NCBI GenBank assembly: GCA_022843565.1
Contig: JALHNK010000005.1
Location: forward strand, 1 to 51,599
DNA length: 51,599 bases
Reading direction: 5' to 3'
Origin: Phycisphaerales bacterium
GTDB lineage: Bacteria > Planctomycetota > Phycisphaerae > Phycisphaerales > UBA1924
Part shown: positions 8,248 to 15,934 of the stretch, piece by piece
Layout: every line of letters begins with the position of its first letter
Position numbering within the stretch: the first letter of the stretch is position 1
Notes under the pieces: generated by a model
Databases searched by the model: none
What the model saw: the letters and a program-made list of their open reading frames with translations, nothing else
Told to the model about the DNA's origin: nothing
Made by a program: the position numbers and the translations under genes

Positions 8248-9645
8248 TCAGGTCATGACCATGGCGGCGCTGGTCACCATGCCGAGGCCCTGCGGGTCCA
8301 TCACGGGGCCGTAGCGGAGCATGCGGACATCGGCCGGCTGCGCGACCATGAGCGTGGCGACAAGGTTGCCGACGCTGCACCAGCGCGTGGGGTTCTGTTG
8401 CCAGGCCATGCTGGCGACGAGTTCGGATGGCTTGTTGGCGACGACGAGACCGAGCATCTCGTCATCCATGCCGAAGACGCGGTTACGGGCTTGCTCTGCG
8501 TTCTGCGCCTCCTCGGTGCCCTCCTCCGCTGCCAGGGCGACCTCATCGCCGAAGGCCCGCCCGACGTGCGAGAGGTCTGCGGAGCTGACGATGAGCGTCC
8601 GGCCCGGGAGCTTGGCGAGCTGGGCCTTGAGCGCGTCGACGAAGGGCTGGAGGGCGACGCCCTGGCCGTCGTAGCTCTCGCCGTTCTTGACGACCGGGTC
8701 GTGGATGAGCGCGCCGAAGACCTTGGGGTACTGGCCGCTGGAGTCCTTGCCGAAGACGTGCTGGATCCAGGTGACTTGCAGCTCGATGGAGTGCTCGCGC
8801 TCGTGATCGAAGCGGTTGGCGAAGATGGCATCGCCGAGGGTTGAGCGCAGGCCGCTGGCCAGCGCCGCGTCGATCTCGCACGCGCCGAGCACGGTGCTGA
8901 AGCCCTTGTCGCACGCCGCGATGCCGGTGGAGACGCCGAAGTGATTGGTGCCCAGGATGATGACGCGATCGGGACGATCGGCGACGCGGAGGCGACCGTA
9001 GACCGCGGCGTAGTTGAGCCCGCCGCGCTGATAATCCAGGTGCGGCGCGACGATGGCCTTGGGCAGTGCGGTGAAGGCGGGATCGGGGACGTCGCTGAGG
9101 GCTTCGGCGATGAGCGAATCGAAGTACGTGCGGACGCGCCGCGCGGCGTATTCCGAGCGGGCCGGCTCTTCTGCGGGCGCTTCGGTGTCTTCGCTCAGCA
9201 TCGCGTCCACGAACGCGGCGGTCGTTCCCGGCGGCAGGATCGGCTGGCTGTCGAACTCGGCGCGCATCTTGGTCAGCAGCTCGTCGAAGGCGGGGCCTTC
9301 AAGGAGGGCGGCACCGTCAAGCTGCGTGATGAGCTGCTCCATGACCGGGCGGGTGAGCCCGCGGCCGACTTCCATCACGATCTGGTCGATCGAGCGGGAG
9401 CCATCCATCAGCGGCAGCACAAGGCTGACGCCGGGCATGACGACGGCGACACGATCGGAGATTTGGCGGGCATCGGCGAGGCCGAGCATCTGGTGCTCGG
9501 TGCCGTCGGGTGCTTTGGCCTGCACGGGGAAGCCGCGGATGGCGCGGATCTTGGGGCGGGTGTGATGGGGGAGGTTGTTGTTGAACGCGGGGCCTTGGCT
9601 GGCGGGCTGAGCGTTCGGATCTTGTGAGGAATCTGGCGTGGTCAT
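8248..9645 (-). CDS. amrB: MEMO family protein (AmmeMemoRadiSam system protein B) with extra N-terminal domain
   Basis: A 465-residue protein. Residues about 195-465 form a MEMO domain, related to extradiol dioxygenases, with the expected ligand set: His in VAPHLDY (about 202), His in LGTNHFG (about 235), the EREHSIELQ stretch, His in SSADLSHVG, and Cys in NPTRWCS. Residues about 35-150 are a second domain predicted as small winged-helix/PqqD-like (LMDGSRSIDQIVMEVGRG), not part of ordinary MEMO proteins. In other bacteria AmrB is found with AMMECR1 (AmrA) and a radical SAM enzyme; neither is here. No Shine-Dalgarno sequence is visible, and TACACT lies 9 nt before the ATG. The biochemical role is unknown. 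Confidence 0.85.
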   Translation of the reverse strand: MTTPDSSQDPNAQPASQGPAFNNNLPHHTRPKIRAIRGFPVQAKAPDGTEHQMLGLADARQISDRVAVVMPGVSLVLPLMDGSRSIDQIVMEVGRGLTRPVMEQLITQLDGAALLEGPAFDELLTKMRAEFDSQPILPPGTTAAFVDAMLSEDTEAPAEEPARSEYAARRVRTYFDSLIAEALSDVPDPAFTALPKAIVAPHLDYQRGGLNYAAVYGRLRVADRPDRVIILGTNHFGVSTGIAACDKGFSTVLGACEIDAALASGLRSTLGDAIFANRFDHEREHSIELQVTWIQHVFGKDSSGQYPKVFGALIHDPVVKNGESYDGQGVALQPFVDALKAQLAKLPGRTLIVSSADLSHVGRAFGDEVALAAEEGTEEAQNAEQARNRVFGMDDEMLGLVVANKPSELVASMAWQQNPTRWCSVGNLVATLMVAQPADVRMLRYGPVMDPQGLGMVTSAAMVMT

Positions 9646-9654
9646 AGGGAGGAG

Positions 9655-9660
9655 AGTGTA
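9655..9660 (-). promoter_or_regulatory. Candidate -10 element (TACACT) for amrB, near-leaderless
   Basis: TACACT on the minus strand ends 9 nt before the ATG at 9645, and no ribosome-binding site lies between. Transcription would begin about 2-3 nt before the start codon. Confidence 0.35.
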
Positions 9661-9805
9661 TGGTGTGAGGAGGAAGATCGCTTGCGATGGGTGAAGGAAA
9701 AGATGACCTGTGGGGTTGGGTTGCGTAGTATCTGGGCCCGTCTCGGCGCGGTCCGGTTGGCCGCGCGTCGTGGGGATGTCTCACTTTGATTCGCACGAGG
9801 TTCCC

Positions 9806-10123
9806 ATGTTCGATACGCTCAAAGCCGGCCAGATGATCACGATCACGCTCAAGAGCGCGCCGCGCGCCGCGGGCAACAAGGCGACGTTGCAGCGCCTGAT
9901 GCGGCTTGATCCGACGAACAAGAAGGCCTTGGGTCGTGCGTATCGCGTGCGCGAGTCGCGCATGACCACCTACAACCGCGGCAACCGCGACTGGGTCAAG
10001 CGTGAGTCGTGCGCCCGCATCGTGACGGTGGGCAAGGGCGAGTCGTTCAGCCTGCGCTACACGCCGATGCTGCTTGCGGACCTCAAGTCCGTCGAGAAGT
10101 ACCTGACCGTCGCGAAGGCGTGA
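9806..10123 (+). CDS. Small basic protein of unknown function
   Basis: A 105-residue, strongly basic protein (many Arg and Lys, such as RAYRVRESRMTTYNRGNRDWVKRE) without signal peptide or membrane helix. GAGG lies 5 nt before the ATG at 9806; an in-frame start at 9710 has no ribosome site. The composition suggests nucleic-acid binding, but that is inference only and I do not recognise the family. It is divergent from amrB (160 bp apart), and a repeat array follows 16 nt after its stop. Confidence 0.75.
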   Translation: MFDTLKAGQMITITLKSAPRAAGNKATLQRLMRLDPTNKKALGRAYRVRESRMTTYNRGNRDWVKRESCARIVTVGKGESFSLRYTPMLLADLKSVEKYLTVAKA

Positions 10124-10139
10124 GTGCCGACGGGGCGGC

Positions 10140-10228
10140 GCTGAAAGCTCAACGCAGCAACGCAGCAACGCAGCAACGCAGCAAAGCTCAAAGCTCAAAG
10201 CTCAAAGCTCAAAGCTCAAAGCAGCAAG
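10140..10228 (+). repeat. Mixed 7/8-nt tandem repeat array
   Basis: In order: GCTGAAA, GCTCAAC, GCAGCAAC three times, GCAGCAAA, GCTCAAA five times, GCAGCAAG. It fills most of the gap between two plus-strand genes, starting 16 nt after a stop codon. The same words (GCTCAAA, GCAGCAAA) recur in the array near 40466-40495. Confidence 0.9.
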
Positions 10229-10282
10229 TCGAATTGCTGCGTCTGTTGAAGCGCGCGTAGAGTGGGGTTTCGGGGAGCGTGC

Positions 10283-10774
10283 ATGGCTATCAGTGTTGGT
10301 TGTTTACGGCGTGGGCCTGTGCGGTCTTGGCGTGGCTGCGGAGTGTGGGCGGCCGTGTGCGTGGCGTTGGGCGGTGCGTTGATGGTGAGCGGCTGCGAGC
10401 GTCCGCCCGCGGCGGGCACGGTGCGGGTGAGTGATCTGACGCCGCCGACATCGCCGCCGAGCGCGACGTATGTCGTGCGGGGCGAGGTGGTGTCGCTGCC
10501 GATCACGGGCAAGCCGCAGACGGAACTGATCGTCAAGCACGAGGCGATCGACGACTTCAAGGACCGCGACGGGAAGGTCGTCGGGATGAACGCGATGGAG
10601 ATGGAGTTCCCGCCCGCGAAGGGCGTTGACGTTCGAGATCTGAAGGTCGGCGAGAAAGTGGCGGTGACGTTCAGCGTGTGGTGGACGCAGACGCCGCCTT
10701 GGCTGGCGACGAAGATCGAGCGGCTGCCGCCGGAGACGCAGTTGGAGTTTCGGAAGAAGCGGAAGCTGCCGTAG
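10283..10774 (+). CDS. CusF-like copper-binding lipoprotein
   Basis: A 163-residue lipoprotein. The N-terminal hydrophobic stretch ends in the lipobox VSGC, so the mature protein is lipid-anchored in the periplasm. The C-terminal half has the CusF_Ec fold pattern: VVSLPITGKPQTELIVKHEAI, then MNAMEMEF, then VGEKVAVTFSV. The Met pair of MEM and the preceding His fit Cu(I)/Ag(I) ligands of CusF; the Trp of E. coli CusF is replaced by Met here. It is probably a metal-binding chaperone or a regulator of a heavy-metal efflux or electron-transfer system, though no efflux gene is adjacent. The ATG at 10283 has GGGGAG 5 nt upstream; a GTG at 10262 is less likely. Confidence 0.8.
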   Translation: MAISVGCLRRGPVRSWRGCGVWAAVCVALGGALMVSGCERPPAAGTVRVSDLTPPTSPPSATYVVRGEVVSLPITGKPQTELIVKHEAIDDFKDRDGKVVGMNAMEMEFPPAKGVDVRDLKVGEKVAVTFSVWWTQTPPWLATKIERLPPETQLEFRKKRKLP

Positions 10775-10874
10775 TTTGGATTCTGGCTGACGAGCGCGAT
10801 TGCGTGGATCGACGTGCCGAATGGCGGCGCAGTCCAATCGCCAGTTCAACGCCATCGGCGAATCGGACGTCTTG

Positions 10875-10930
10875 CCCCCTCCGCCGCGAAGCGCGGCACC
10901 TCACCCGGTAGGAACCGGGGGAGGGTGGGG
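10875..10930. repeat. Paired stem-loops in a C-rich/G-rich element
   Basis: A C-rich start (CCCCCTCC), the hairpin CCGCG-AAG-CGCGG (10884-10896), the hairpin CCCGGT-AGGA-ACCGGG (10904-10919) and a G-rich end. The layout resembles short palindromic interspersed elements of GC-rich bacteria and lies between convergent genes, so it may end transcription from both sides. Only one copy is visible in this window. Confidence 0.5.
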
Positions 10931-10963
10931 AGTGCTGCTGCGATTGGGCTCGCGGCTCGGCGA

Positions 10964-11446
10964 TTACTTCACGCGGCGGTATTCAGCGCGCATGAACTCG
11001 TGGAACTGGCCGTCGGGCGTCTTCGTGCCGGAGGTGAGCAGACGCTTGTCGGGAGTGATGAGTTCGACGGAGTCGCGGTAGACGGTCATCGTGCCGTCGC
11101 CGGCCATGCTGGGGCCGTTGGTGTAGAGGTCGAGGCGGTTGTCGTTGTTGGGGCGGTCGCCCTCGTAGACGAACATGTAGGCCATGGGCGAGCCGACCCA
11201 GGTGCCGCGGTACTTCTTGGTGGCGGGGTCGAAGCCGACGGTCATGATGGCGGTCATGTCGCCGCCGCCGGGCATGGTGCCGGTGGACTCGCCAACGACC
11301 CAGAGATCGCCGAGCATGCGGACGGTTTCGGTGCCGCCGGATTTCATCGGCGGCTGGTTGGGACCCATGTTGCAGGTGCTCTCAAACGTCCAGGTGCCGA
11401 CGAAGTTCTTGAGCCAAGCGTGCTCGGCGGTGGGGGGCGTAAACAT
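10964..11446 (-). CDS. DUF1579 family protein
   Basis: A 160-residue protein matching the DUF1579 pattern: HAWLKNFVGTWTFEST near the start, a central block with IMTVGFDPATKKYRGTWVGS, and a C-terminal YRDSVELITPDKRLLTSGTKTPDG. The family is a small beta-barrel of unknown biochemical role, very common in planctomycetes. The ATG at 11446 is preferred over an upstream ATG because AGGAG is 7 nt before it. It has no signal peptide, so it is probably cytoplasmic. It lies 117 bp downstream of nfo on the same strand. Confidence 0.85.
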   Translation of the reverse strand: MFTPPTAEHAWLKNFVGTWTFESTCNMGPNQPPMKSGGTETVRMLGDLWVVGESTGTMPGGGDMTAIMTVGFDPATKKYRGTWVGSPMAYMFVYEGDRPNNDNRLDLYTNGPSMAGDGTMTVYRDSVELITPDKRLLTSGTKTPDGQFHEFMRAEYRRVK

Positions 11447-11563
11447 CGTGAGTCTCCTGCGGGCGGGGAGGTCGGGGGTTGGGTGCGGCAACTCGAAGCG
11501 GCCGCGGAGAACGCACGCGATGGGTCGAATGTTCGGCGTTCAGATCGCTCGCGTCAAGCGAAG

Positions 11564-12562
11564 TCAGGAGACGGGCACCTTCTTGGGGTTGCGCGACTGC
11601 GACTTGGCGGTCTGAGGCGTGGCCAGCGGCGTGATGGTCACGGGCTCGCCGCGGGAGGAGGCGCGAAGGCGAGCGACGTTGACGGTGTCGCAGTCGACTC
11701 CCCCGGGGCCTTCGCCCTTGGGCGTTTCCATGATCTTCGGCACGCTCCGCAGTTGCGGCGAGGTCACCCACGGCCCGAAGCCCTGCATGCCAATCGTCCC
11801 CTCGCCGATGTGCGCGTGCCGATCGAGGCGTGAGCCGACGGGGCCTTTGGAGTCGTTGACGTGGAGGCAGCGAACGTTGACAAGGCCGAGGGTGTTCTCG
11901 GCGTGTTCGAGGGTGCGCGTGGCGGATTCGACGGTGGAGAGGTCGTATCCGCCGGCGTGCATGTGGCAGGTGTCGAGGCAGAAGCCGACGCGTTCGTTTC
12001 CGCCGCGGGCCAGGGCGATGATCTGCTCGCGCATGCGGGCGAGTTGTTCGAACTCGCGGCCGATGGTGGAGCCGGCGCCGACGACGTTTTCGAGGCAGAG
12101 CACGGTGCGGTGGCCGGCGGTCTGGGCCAGGAGCTCGGCGCAGGCGTAGACGATGCGGCGCTCGCCGGCGATGGGGTCAGAGTCGGTGGCGGAGCCGGGG
12201 TGGAAGACCAGCAACGGGATGCCGAGCTGATGGCAGCGGTTGAGCTCGACGACCATCATGGCGATCGAGCGATTGCGGAGGGTGTCGTCGGGCGATGCGA
12301 GGTTGGCGAGGTACGACGCGTGCGAGACGACGCGTGCGGGGGCCTCATCGCGCCGGGCCGCGGCGTTTCCGGGCTTGTCCATGGCCCAGCCCATCTCGAC
12401 CAGGGCGCGGCGCCACGCCGCGATTTCTTCGTCCTTGAGATCGGGCGCTGCCCACTGCTGCTGGTTCTTGGTGAAGACCTGGACGCAATCGAGGCCAAGA
12501 TCGCGCGCAGCGACGAGCGCGTTGACCATGCCGCCGGCGATTGAGAGGTGGCTTCCAAACAT
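11564..12562 (-). CDS. nfo: Deoxyribonuclease IV (AP endonuclease)
   Basis: Zinc-dependent endonuclease IV of base-excision repair, cutting 5' to abasic sites. The 332-residue product begins MFGSHLSIAGG, as family members do, and keeps the metal-ligand blocks HASYL, LVFHPGS, CLENVVGAG, GFCLDTCHMHAGG, LHVNDSKG and DRHAHIGEG. It is about 45 residues longer than usual because of a basic C-terminal extension after GPWVTSPQL. I chose the ATG at 12562; another at 12574 adds only four residues. The 12562 start is supported by TATGCT 7 nt upstream and the absence of a ribosome site. It is divergent from the SDR gene with 55 bp between them. Confidence 0.93.
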   Translation of the reverse strand: MFGSHLSIAGGMVNALVAARDLGLDCVQVFTKNQQQWAAPDLKDEEIAAWRRALVEMGWAMDKPGNAAARRDEAPARVVSHASYLANLASPDDTLRNRSIAMMVVELNRCHQLGIPLLVFHPGSATDSDPIAGERRIVYACAELLAQTAGHRTVLCLENVVGAGSTIGREFEQLARMREQIIALARGGNERVGFCLDTCHMHAGGYDLSTVESATRTLEHAENTLGLVNVRCLHVNDSKGPVGSRLDRHAHIGEGTIGMQGFGPWVTSPQLRSVPKIMETPKGEGPGGVDCDTVNVARLRASSRGEPVTITPLATPQTAKSQSRNPKKVPVS

Positions 12563-12569
12563 CGGCAGC

Positions 12570-12575
12570 AGCATA
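12570..12575 (-). promoter_or_regulatory. Candidate -10 element (TATGCT) for leaderless nfo
   Basis: TATGCT on the minus strand ends 7 nt before the ATG at 12562. The matching SDR element at 12606-12611 points the other way, so two promoters are packed back to back. Confidence 0.42.
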
Positions 12576-12605
12576 GCGGGCGGCGGCAAGGGCGTGGAGC
12601 GTCAC

Positions 12606-12611
12606 TACGAT
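12606..12611 (+). promoter_or_regulatory. Candidate -10 element (TACGAT) for the leaderless SDR gene
   Basis: TACGAT ends exactly 6 nt before the ATG at 12618, with no ribosome-binding site. This is the spacing at which transcription would begin on the A of the start codon. Confidence 0.42.
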
Positions 12612-12617
12612 CTCGGC

Positions 12618-13442
12618 ATGACAACCCCGAAGATCACAGCGGTATCTGGTTCCCACGTCGGTCGGGTGGCGATTGTGACGGGGGCGTCGGCGGGAATCGG
12701 TGAGGCGACGGCGGCGCTGCTGCACCGGCGCGGCGCGAGCGTGGTGATCAACGCGCGCCGAGCGGAGAGGCTGAAGGAGGTCGCTGCGGAGATCGGTGCC
12801 CAGGGCGGGGCCGAGCGCGTGCGTGTGGTGGCGGGCGACTGCGCCGAGCAAGCGGTGATCGACGCGATGCTCGACGAGGCCAGACGGGCGTTTGGCGCCG
12901 AGGCGGATCTGGTGGTGGTGAACGCGGGGCGCGGGCTGAACGGCAGCGTGATGAGCAGCGACGAGGCGCAGTGGGAGGAGGTGGTGCGGACGAACGTGCT
13001 CGGCGCGGCGCGGCTGATCCGCGGCGCGGGCAAGCGGATGCTCGATCGCGTGCCGCCGGAGCAGTGTGGCCAGAGTGGGACGTGGCTGAAAGCGGCGCGG
13101 GACGTGGTGGTTCTGGGCTCGGTGGTTGGGCGGCACGTGTCGCCGTTTTCGAGTTTGTATGGATCGACGAAGTTCGCGGTCCACGCCATGACCGAGGGCG
13201 TGCGGCGCGAGCTGGCCCCGCGCGGCGTGCGCGTGACGCTTATCGAGCCGGGCTTTGTGGTCAGTGAGTTCCAGCGCGTCGCGGGCTATGCCGATGCGTG
13301 GTTCGAGAGCATGAAGGAGAAGTTCGCCCCGATGCTGGAGCCGGCGGACGTGGCGCGAATGATCGAGTTTGTGACAGCGCAGCCGGCGCACGTGCATGTC
13401 AGCGATCTGCTGGTGCGGCCGACGCGGCAGGAGTATCCGTGA
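12618..13442 (+). CDS. Short-chain dehydrogenase/reductase
   Basis: A 274-residue classical SDR. The Rossmann motif TGASAGIG follows the first strand (near residue 22), NAG is near 104, the catalytic Ser lies in VVLGSVVGR and the catalytic pair is Y-x-x-x-K in YGSTK. The NARR after the second strand suggests NADPH preference. The substrate cannot be told. The ATG at 12618 is the natural start; the frame extends further upstream only as antisense to nfo. It has no neighbour in an obvious pathway. Confidence 0.9.
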   Translation: MTTPKITAVSGSHVGRVAIVTGASAGIGEATAALLHRRGASVVINARRAERLKEVAAEIGAQGGAERVRVVAGDCAEQAVIDAMLDEARRAFGAEADLVVVNAGRGLNGSVMSSDEAQWEEVVRTNVLGAARLIRGAGKRMLDRVPPEQCGQSGTWLKAARDVVVLGSVVGRHVSPFSSLYGSTKFAVHAMTEGVRRELAPRGVRVTLIEPGFVVSEFQRVAGYADAWFESMKEKFAPMLEPADVARMIEFVTAQPAHVHVSDLLVRPTRQEYP

Positions 13443-13525
13443 GCAGGTGGCACGCGGACCAGTTATGACGTCTCAGGAGCCACATCGGGGCGGGAAGTCG
13501 GTGCCAAAGACGCTCGGGAATGATG

Positions 13526-13531
13526 TATACT
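13526..13531 (+). promoter_or_regulatory. Candidate -10 element (TATACT) for leaderless mntA
   Basis: TATACT ends 6 nt before the ATG at 13538, the best -10 match in the neighbourhood. It overlaps an in-frame ATG pair at 13520 and 13523, which argues that translation starts at 13538. Confidence 0.45.
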
Positions 13532-13537
13532 TCTCGC

Positions 13538-13840
13538 ATGGAAATCCACGGCGTCGTGTTTCCCGAGGACCAGATCGCGGCGTTCTGTCAGCGGCATCGC
13601 GTTCGCTCGCTCCGTGTCTTTGGTAGCATTCTGCGGCCTGATTTCAGCGATGCCAGCGATGTAGACCTGTTGGTCGAGTTCGAGCCGGGGCACACGCCGG
13701 GGATGGTTGGCTTCGGCGAGATGATTCTCGAGCTTCGCGAGATGCTGCGGCGCGATGTTGATCTGCGAACGGCCGAAGACCTCTCGCGGCACTTCCTGCC
13801 GGCGGTGCTCAGAGTGGCGAGAACGCTCCATGCCGCGTGA
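13538..13840 (+). CDS. mntA: MntA-like nucleotidyltransferase antitoxin
   Basis: A 100-residue minimal nucleotidyltransferase. It carries the exact GS-x10-DxD signature (GSILRP...SDVDLLVEF) of MntA antitoxins, with a further acidic position at RRDVDLR. In characterised pairs MntA transfers AMP to a tyrosine of its HEPN partner and so silences it. The next gene, overlapping by 11 nt, is that HEPN partner, so the module is complete. The start at 13538 is preferred because a -10-like TATACT lies just upstream; starting at 13520 would add six residues. Confidence 0.9.
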   Translation: MEIHGVVFPEDQIAAFCQRHRVRSLRVFGSILRPDFSDASDVDLLVEFEPGHTPGMVGFGEMILELREMLRRDVDLRTAEDLSRHFLPAVLRVARTLHAA

Positions 13841-14201
13841 GAAGTTTGGCGGCGAATTTGACGACCGGATTCGCCTTGAGCACATGCTCGAAGCGGCGCG
13901 GGACGCCCGGCGTTTCATGCAGGGTCGTTCGCGGCCGGACCTCGACGCGGACGCGATGCTGTTGCGAGCAGTCACGAACGCGATTCAAGAGATCGGGGAA
14001 GCGGCAGCGCGGATTAGCGAATCGGGTCGAGCCCGCGCTCCCGGTGTTCCTTGGAAGCAGATCGTGGCAATGCGCAACGTCTTGGTACACGTGTATTGGG
14101 GCGTTGATCGCGACAGGCTTTGGGCCACCGCACGAGACGACTTGCCGGCGTTGATTGCGGATCTTGAAGCCGCGGTTCTGGATTGGCCGCTGCCCCCCTG
14201 A
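13830..14201 (+). CDS. hepT: HepT-like HEPN toxin RNase
   Basis: A 123-residue all-helical HEPN protein. RNVLVHVYW gives the exact RX4HXY motif (Arg, His, and the Tyr that MntA modifies), and IQEIGEAAARIS is the usual preceding helix. In studied pairs it is an RNA-cleaving toxin neutralised by AMP addition. It starts inside the end of mntA (11-nt overlap), so the two are translationally coupled, antitoxin first. The N-terminus is unusually basic (MPREKFGG). It is free-standing, with no recombinase or repeats at its borders. Confidence 0.92.
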   Translation: MPREKFGGEFDDRIRLEHMLEAARDARRFMQGRSRPDLDADAMLLRAVTNAIQEIGEAAARISESGRARAPGVPWKQIVAMRNVLVHVYWGVDRDRLWATARDDLPALIADLEAAVLDWPLPP

Positions 14202-14382
14202 GCGGATTCGTGTGGCGTCCGACTCCCCACCCCTCGCCCGCCGCCATGCCAGCCTGCTCCCTGCCGGGCTCGTGTCTCCACGCGCCGTCGGCGAAATCGC
14301 CTTCCGCCGGTGCTATCCTCGCCGACTTCTGGCGGGCGGCGGATCACCTGATCCGGCGAACCATGCCAAACAGGAGCCTTTC

Positions 14383-15807
14383 ATGCTCGGCAAAGTCTTC
14401 AAGGCCTACGACGTTCGCAGCACGTACCCGGATCCGCTGAATGAGGCGATGGCGCGTCAGATCGGGTTTGGTTGCTCGCGGTTTTTGCTCCAGGACGCCG
14501 CGGGGGCCGGTGAGGGCTCGCCGATGATGCGGAATGTGGTGGTGGGGCGCGACATGCGGAAGAGCTCGCCGAGCCTGACCGAGGCGCTGATCCGTGGGAT
14601 CACCGATCAGGGCGGGCACGTGCTGGATGTGGGGATGGTGGACACCCCGTTTGTCTACTTCGCGGTCAACCACTTTGATTGCGCCGGCGGGGTGATGTGT
14701 ACCGCGAGCCATAACCCGCCGCAGTACAACGGGTTTAAGGTGAGCAAGCGCAAGGCCAAGCCCGTCGGCGAGAGCACCGGGCTGGGCGACGTTCGCAAGT
14801 TCGCGGCGACGGTGGACTTCGTGAACAACTTTCAGACCGCCGGCGGGCGCGTTGAGAAGCGCGAGCTGTGGGACGCGTACAAGGCGCACGTGCTGAGCTT
14901 CCTGGATCTGTCGGCCCGCAAGGGAAAGAAGCCGCTCAAGTGCGTGATTGACGCGAGCAACGGCATGGCCGGCACGATGGTGCCCAAGGTCTTCGGCAAC
15001 AAGAAGCACGCGGTCGATGGGCTTGAGATCATCGAGATCAACTTTGACAACTCCAAGGGCGAGTTCGTTCACGAGCCGAACCCGCTGGTGGCCAGCAACG
15101 TGAAGCAGACGTGCGACGCGGTGGTGGCGCAGAAGGCGGATGTCGGCTTCTGCTACGACGGCGACGCGGACCGTTGCGTGGTGGTTGACGAGAAGGGCCA
15201 CATCATCGGCTGCGACCATCTCACCGGCGCGCTGTGCCGGCATTTCCTTGAGCAGCAGCCGGGCAGCGCCGTGGTCTATGACCTTCGGAGCACCAAGGCG
15301 GTTCAGGAAGAGATCACGAAGCTCGGGGGCAAGCCGGTGCGCAGCCGCGTGGGCCATGTGTTCATGAAGGCGGCGCTGGCGGAGCACAAGGGGAGCTTCG
15401 GCGGCGAGCTTTCGGGGCACTTCTACTTTGCGAAGAACTTCAACGCCGACAGCGGCGCGATCGCGATGGCGGTGGTATTGACGGTGCTGGCTCGAACGGG
15501 CAAGAAGATGAGCGAGCTGGTGGCGCCGATGCAGAAGTACTACCAGTCGGGCGAGATCAACTTCCAGATCGAGGACAAGGACGCCGCGATCGCGAATCTG
15601 AAGGACGAGTTCGCGGGTCAGGGCACGATGGACGAACTCGACGGCGTGACGATCGACTGCTTCACGAAGAACGGCTGGTGGTGCAACGTGCGCAAGAGCA
15701 ACACCGAGCCGCTGCTGCGGCTGAACCTTGAGGCCAAGGACAAGAAGACGCTGGACGCGATGATGGCCAAGATCGCGCCGATGCTGGGGCACAAGGTCGA
15801 TCACTGA
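14383..15807 (+). CDS. Phosphomannomutase/phosphoglucomutase
   Basis: A 474-residue alpha-D-phosphohexomutase that moves phosphate between C6 and C1 of a hexose, supplying mannose-1-P or glucose-1-P for surface sugars. Motifs in order: phosphoserine loop CTASHNPPQYNGFK (Ser 109), metal loop CYDGDADRC (Asp 259, 261, 263), sugar loop GGELSGHFYF (near 347) and phosphate-binding KSNTEPLLRL near the end. AGGAG is 6 nt before the ATG at 14383; the frame is open to 14155 but without a start signal. The CDS ends 12 nt before a set of three hairpins. Whether it prefers mannose or glucose cannot be read from the sequence. Confidence 0.93.
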   Translation: MLGKVFKAYDVRSTYPDPLNEAMARQIGFGCSRFLLQDAAGAGEGSPMMRNVVVGRDMRKSSPSLTEALIRGITDQGGHVLDVGMVDTPFVYFAVNHFDCAGGVMCTASHNPPQYNGFKVSKRKAKPVGESTGLGDVRKFAATVDFVNNFQTAGGRVEKRELWDAYKAHVLSFLDLSARKGKKPLKCVIDASNGMAGTMVPKVFGNKKHAVDGLEIIEINFDNSKGEFVHEPNPLVASNVKQTCDAVVAQKADVGFCYDGDADRCVVVDEKGHIIGCDHLTGALCRHFLEQQPGSAVVYDLRSTKAVQEEITKLGGKPVRSRVGHVFMKAALAEHKGSFGGELSGHFYFAKNFNADSGAIAMAVVLTVLARTGKKMSELVAPMQKYYQSGEINFQIEDKDAAIANLKDEFAGQGTMDELDGVTIDCFTKNGWWCNVRKSNTEPLLRLNLEAKDKKTLDAMMAKIAPMLGHKVDH

Positions 15808-15819
15808 GTCTCTGGGTGG

Positions 15820-15838
15820 CCCGCCACTCCGTGGCGGG
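15820..15838. terminator. Hairpin after the hexomutase gene
   Basis: A perfect 8-bp stem, CCCGCCAC and GTGGCGGG, with a TCC loop 13 nt after the hexomutase stop. No U tract follows. It is the first of three hairpins in this convergent gap. Confidence 0.55.
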
Positions 15839-15849
15839 TCTGCCTTGTT

Positions 15850-15930
15850 CCACCGACCTCGTCGCGAGGTCGGTGTCTCGCGATCTGCAATCGTCCAAGT
15901 GCGTCGACCTGAGGACAGGTCGGTGGCACG
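15850..15930. repeat. Composite double-hairpin element, copy B
   Basis: Hairpin 1 has CACCGACCTC (15851-15860) and GAGGTCGGTG (15866-15875), extendable to 11 bp. Hairpin 2 has CGTCGACCTG (15902-15911) and CAGGTCGGTG (15916-15925), with two positions that would be G-U pairs in RNA. CAGGTCGGTGGCACG is identical to copy A at 7696-7775; the stretch between the two hairpins differs. It lies between convergent genes, 9 nt from the stop of the phosphatase gene. Confidence 0.8.
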
Positions 15931-15934
15931 TTCA

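Noticed and set aside
7779-10228. Tandem arrays as CRISPR
   Set aside because: Units are 7-8 nt without spacers; there are no cas genes.
14344-15804. 486-codon minus-strand open frame opposite the hexomutase gene
   Set aside because: The plus strand encodes an intact enzyme with all motifs; the antisense frame is compositional.
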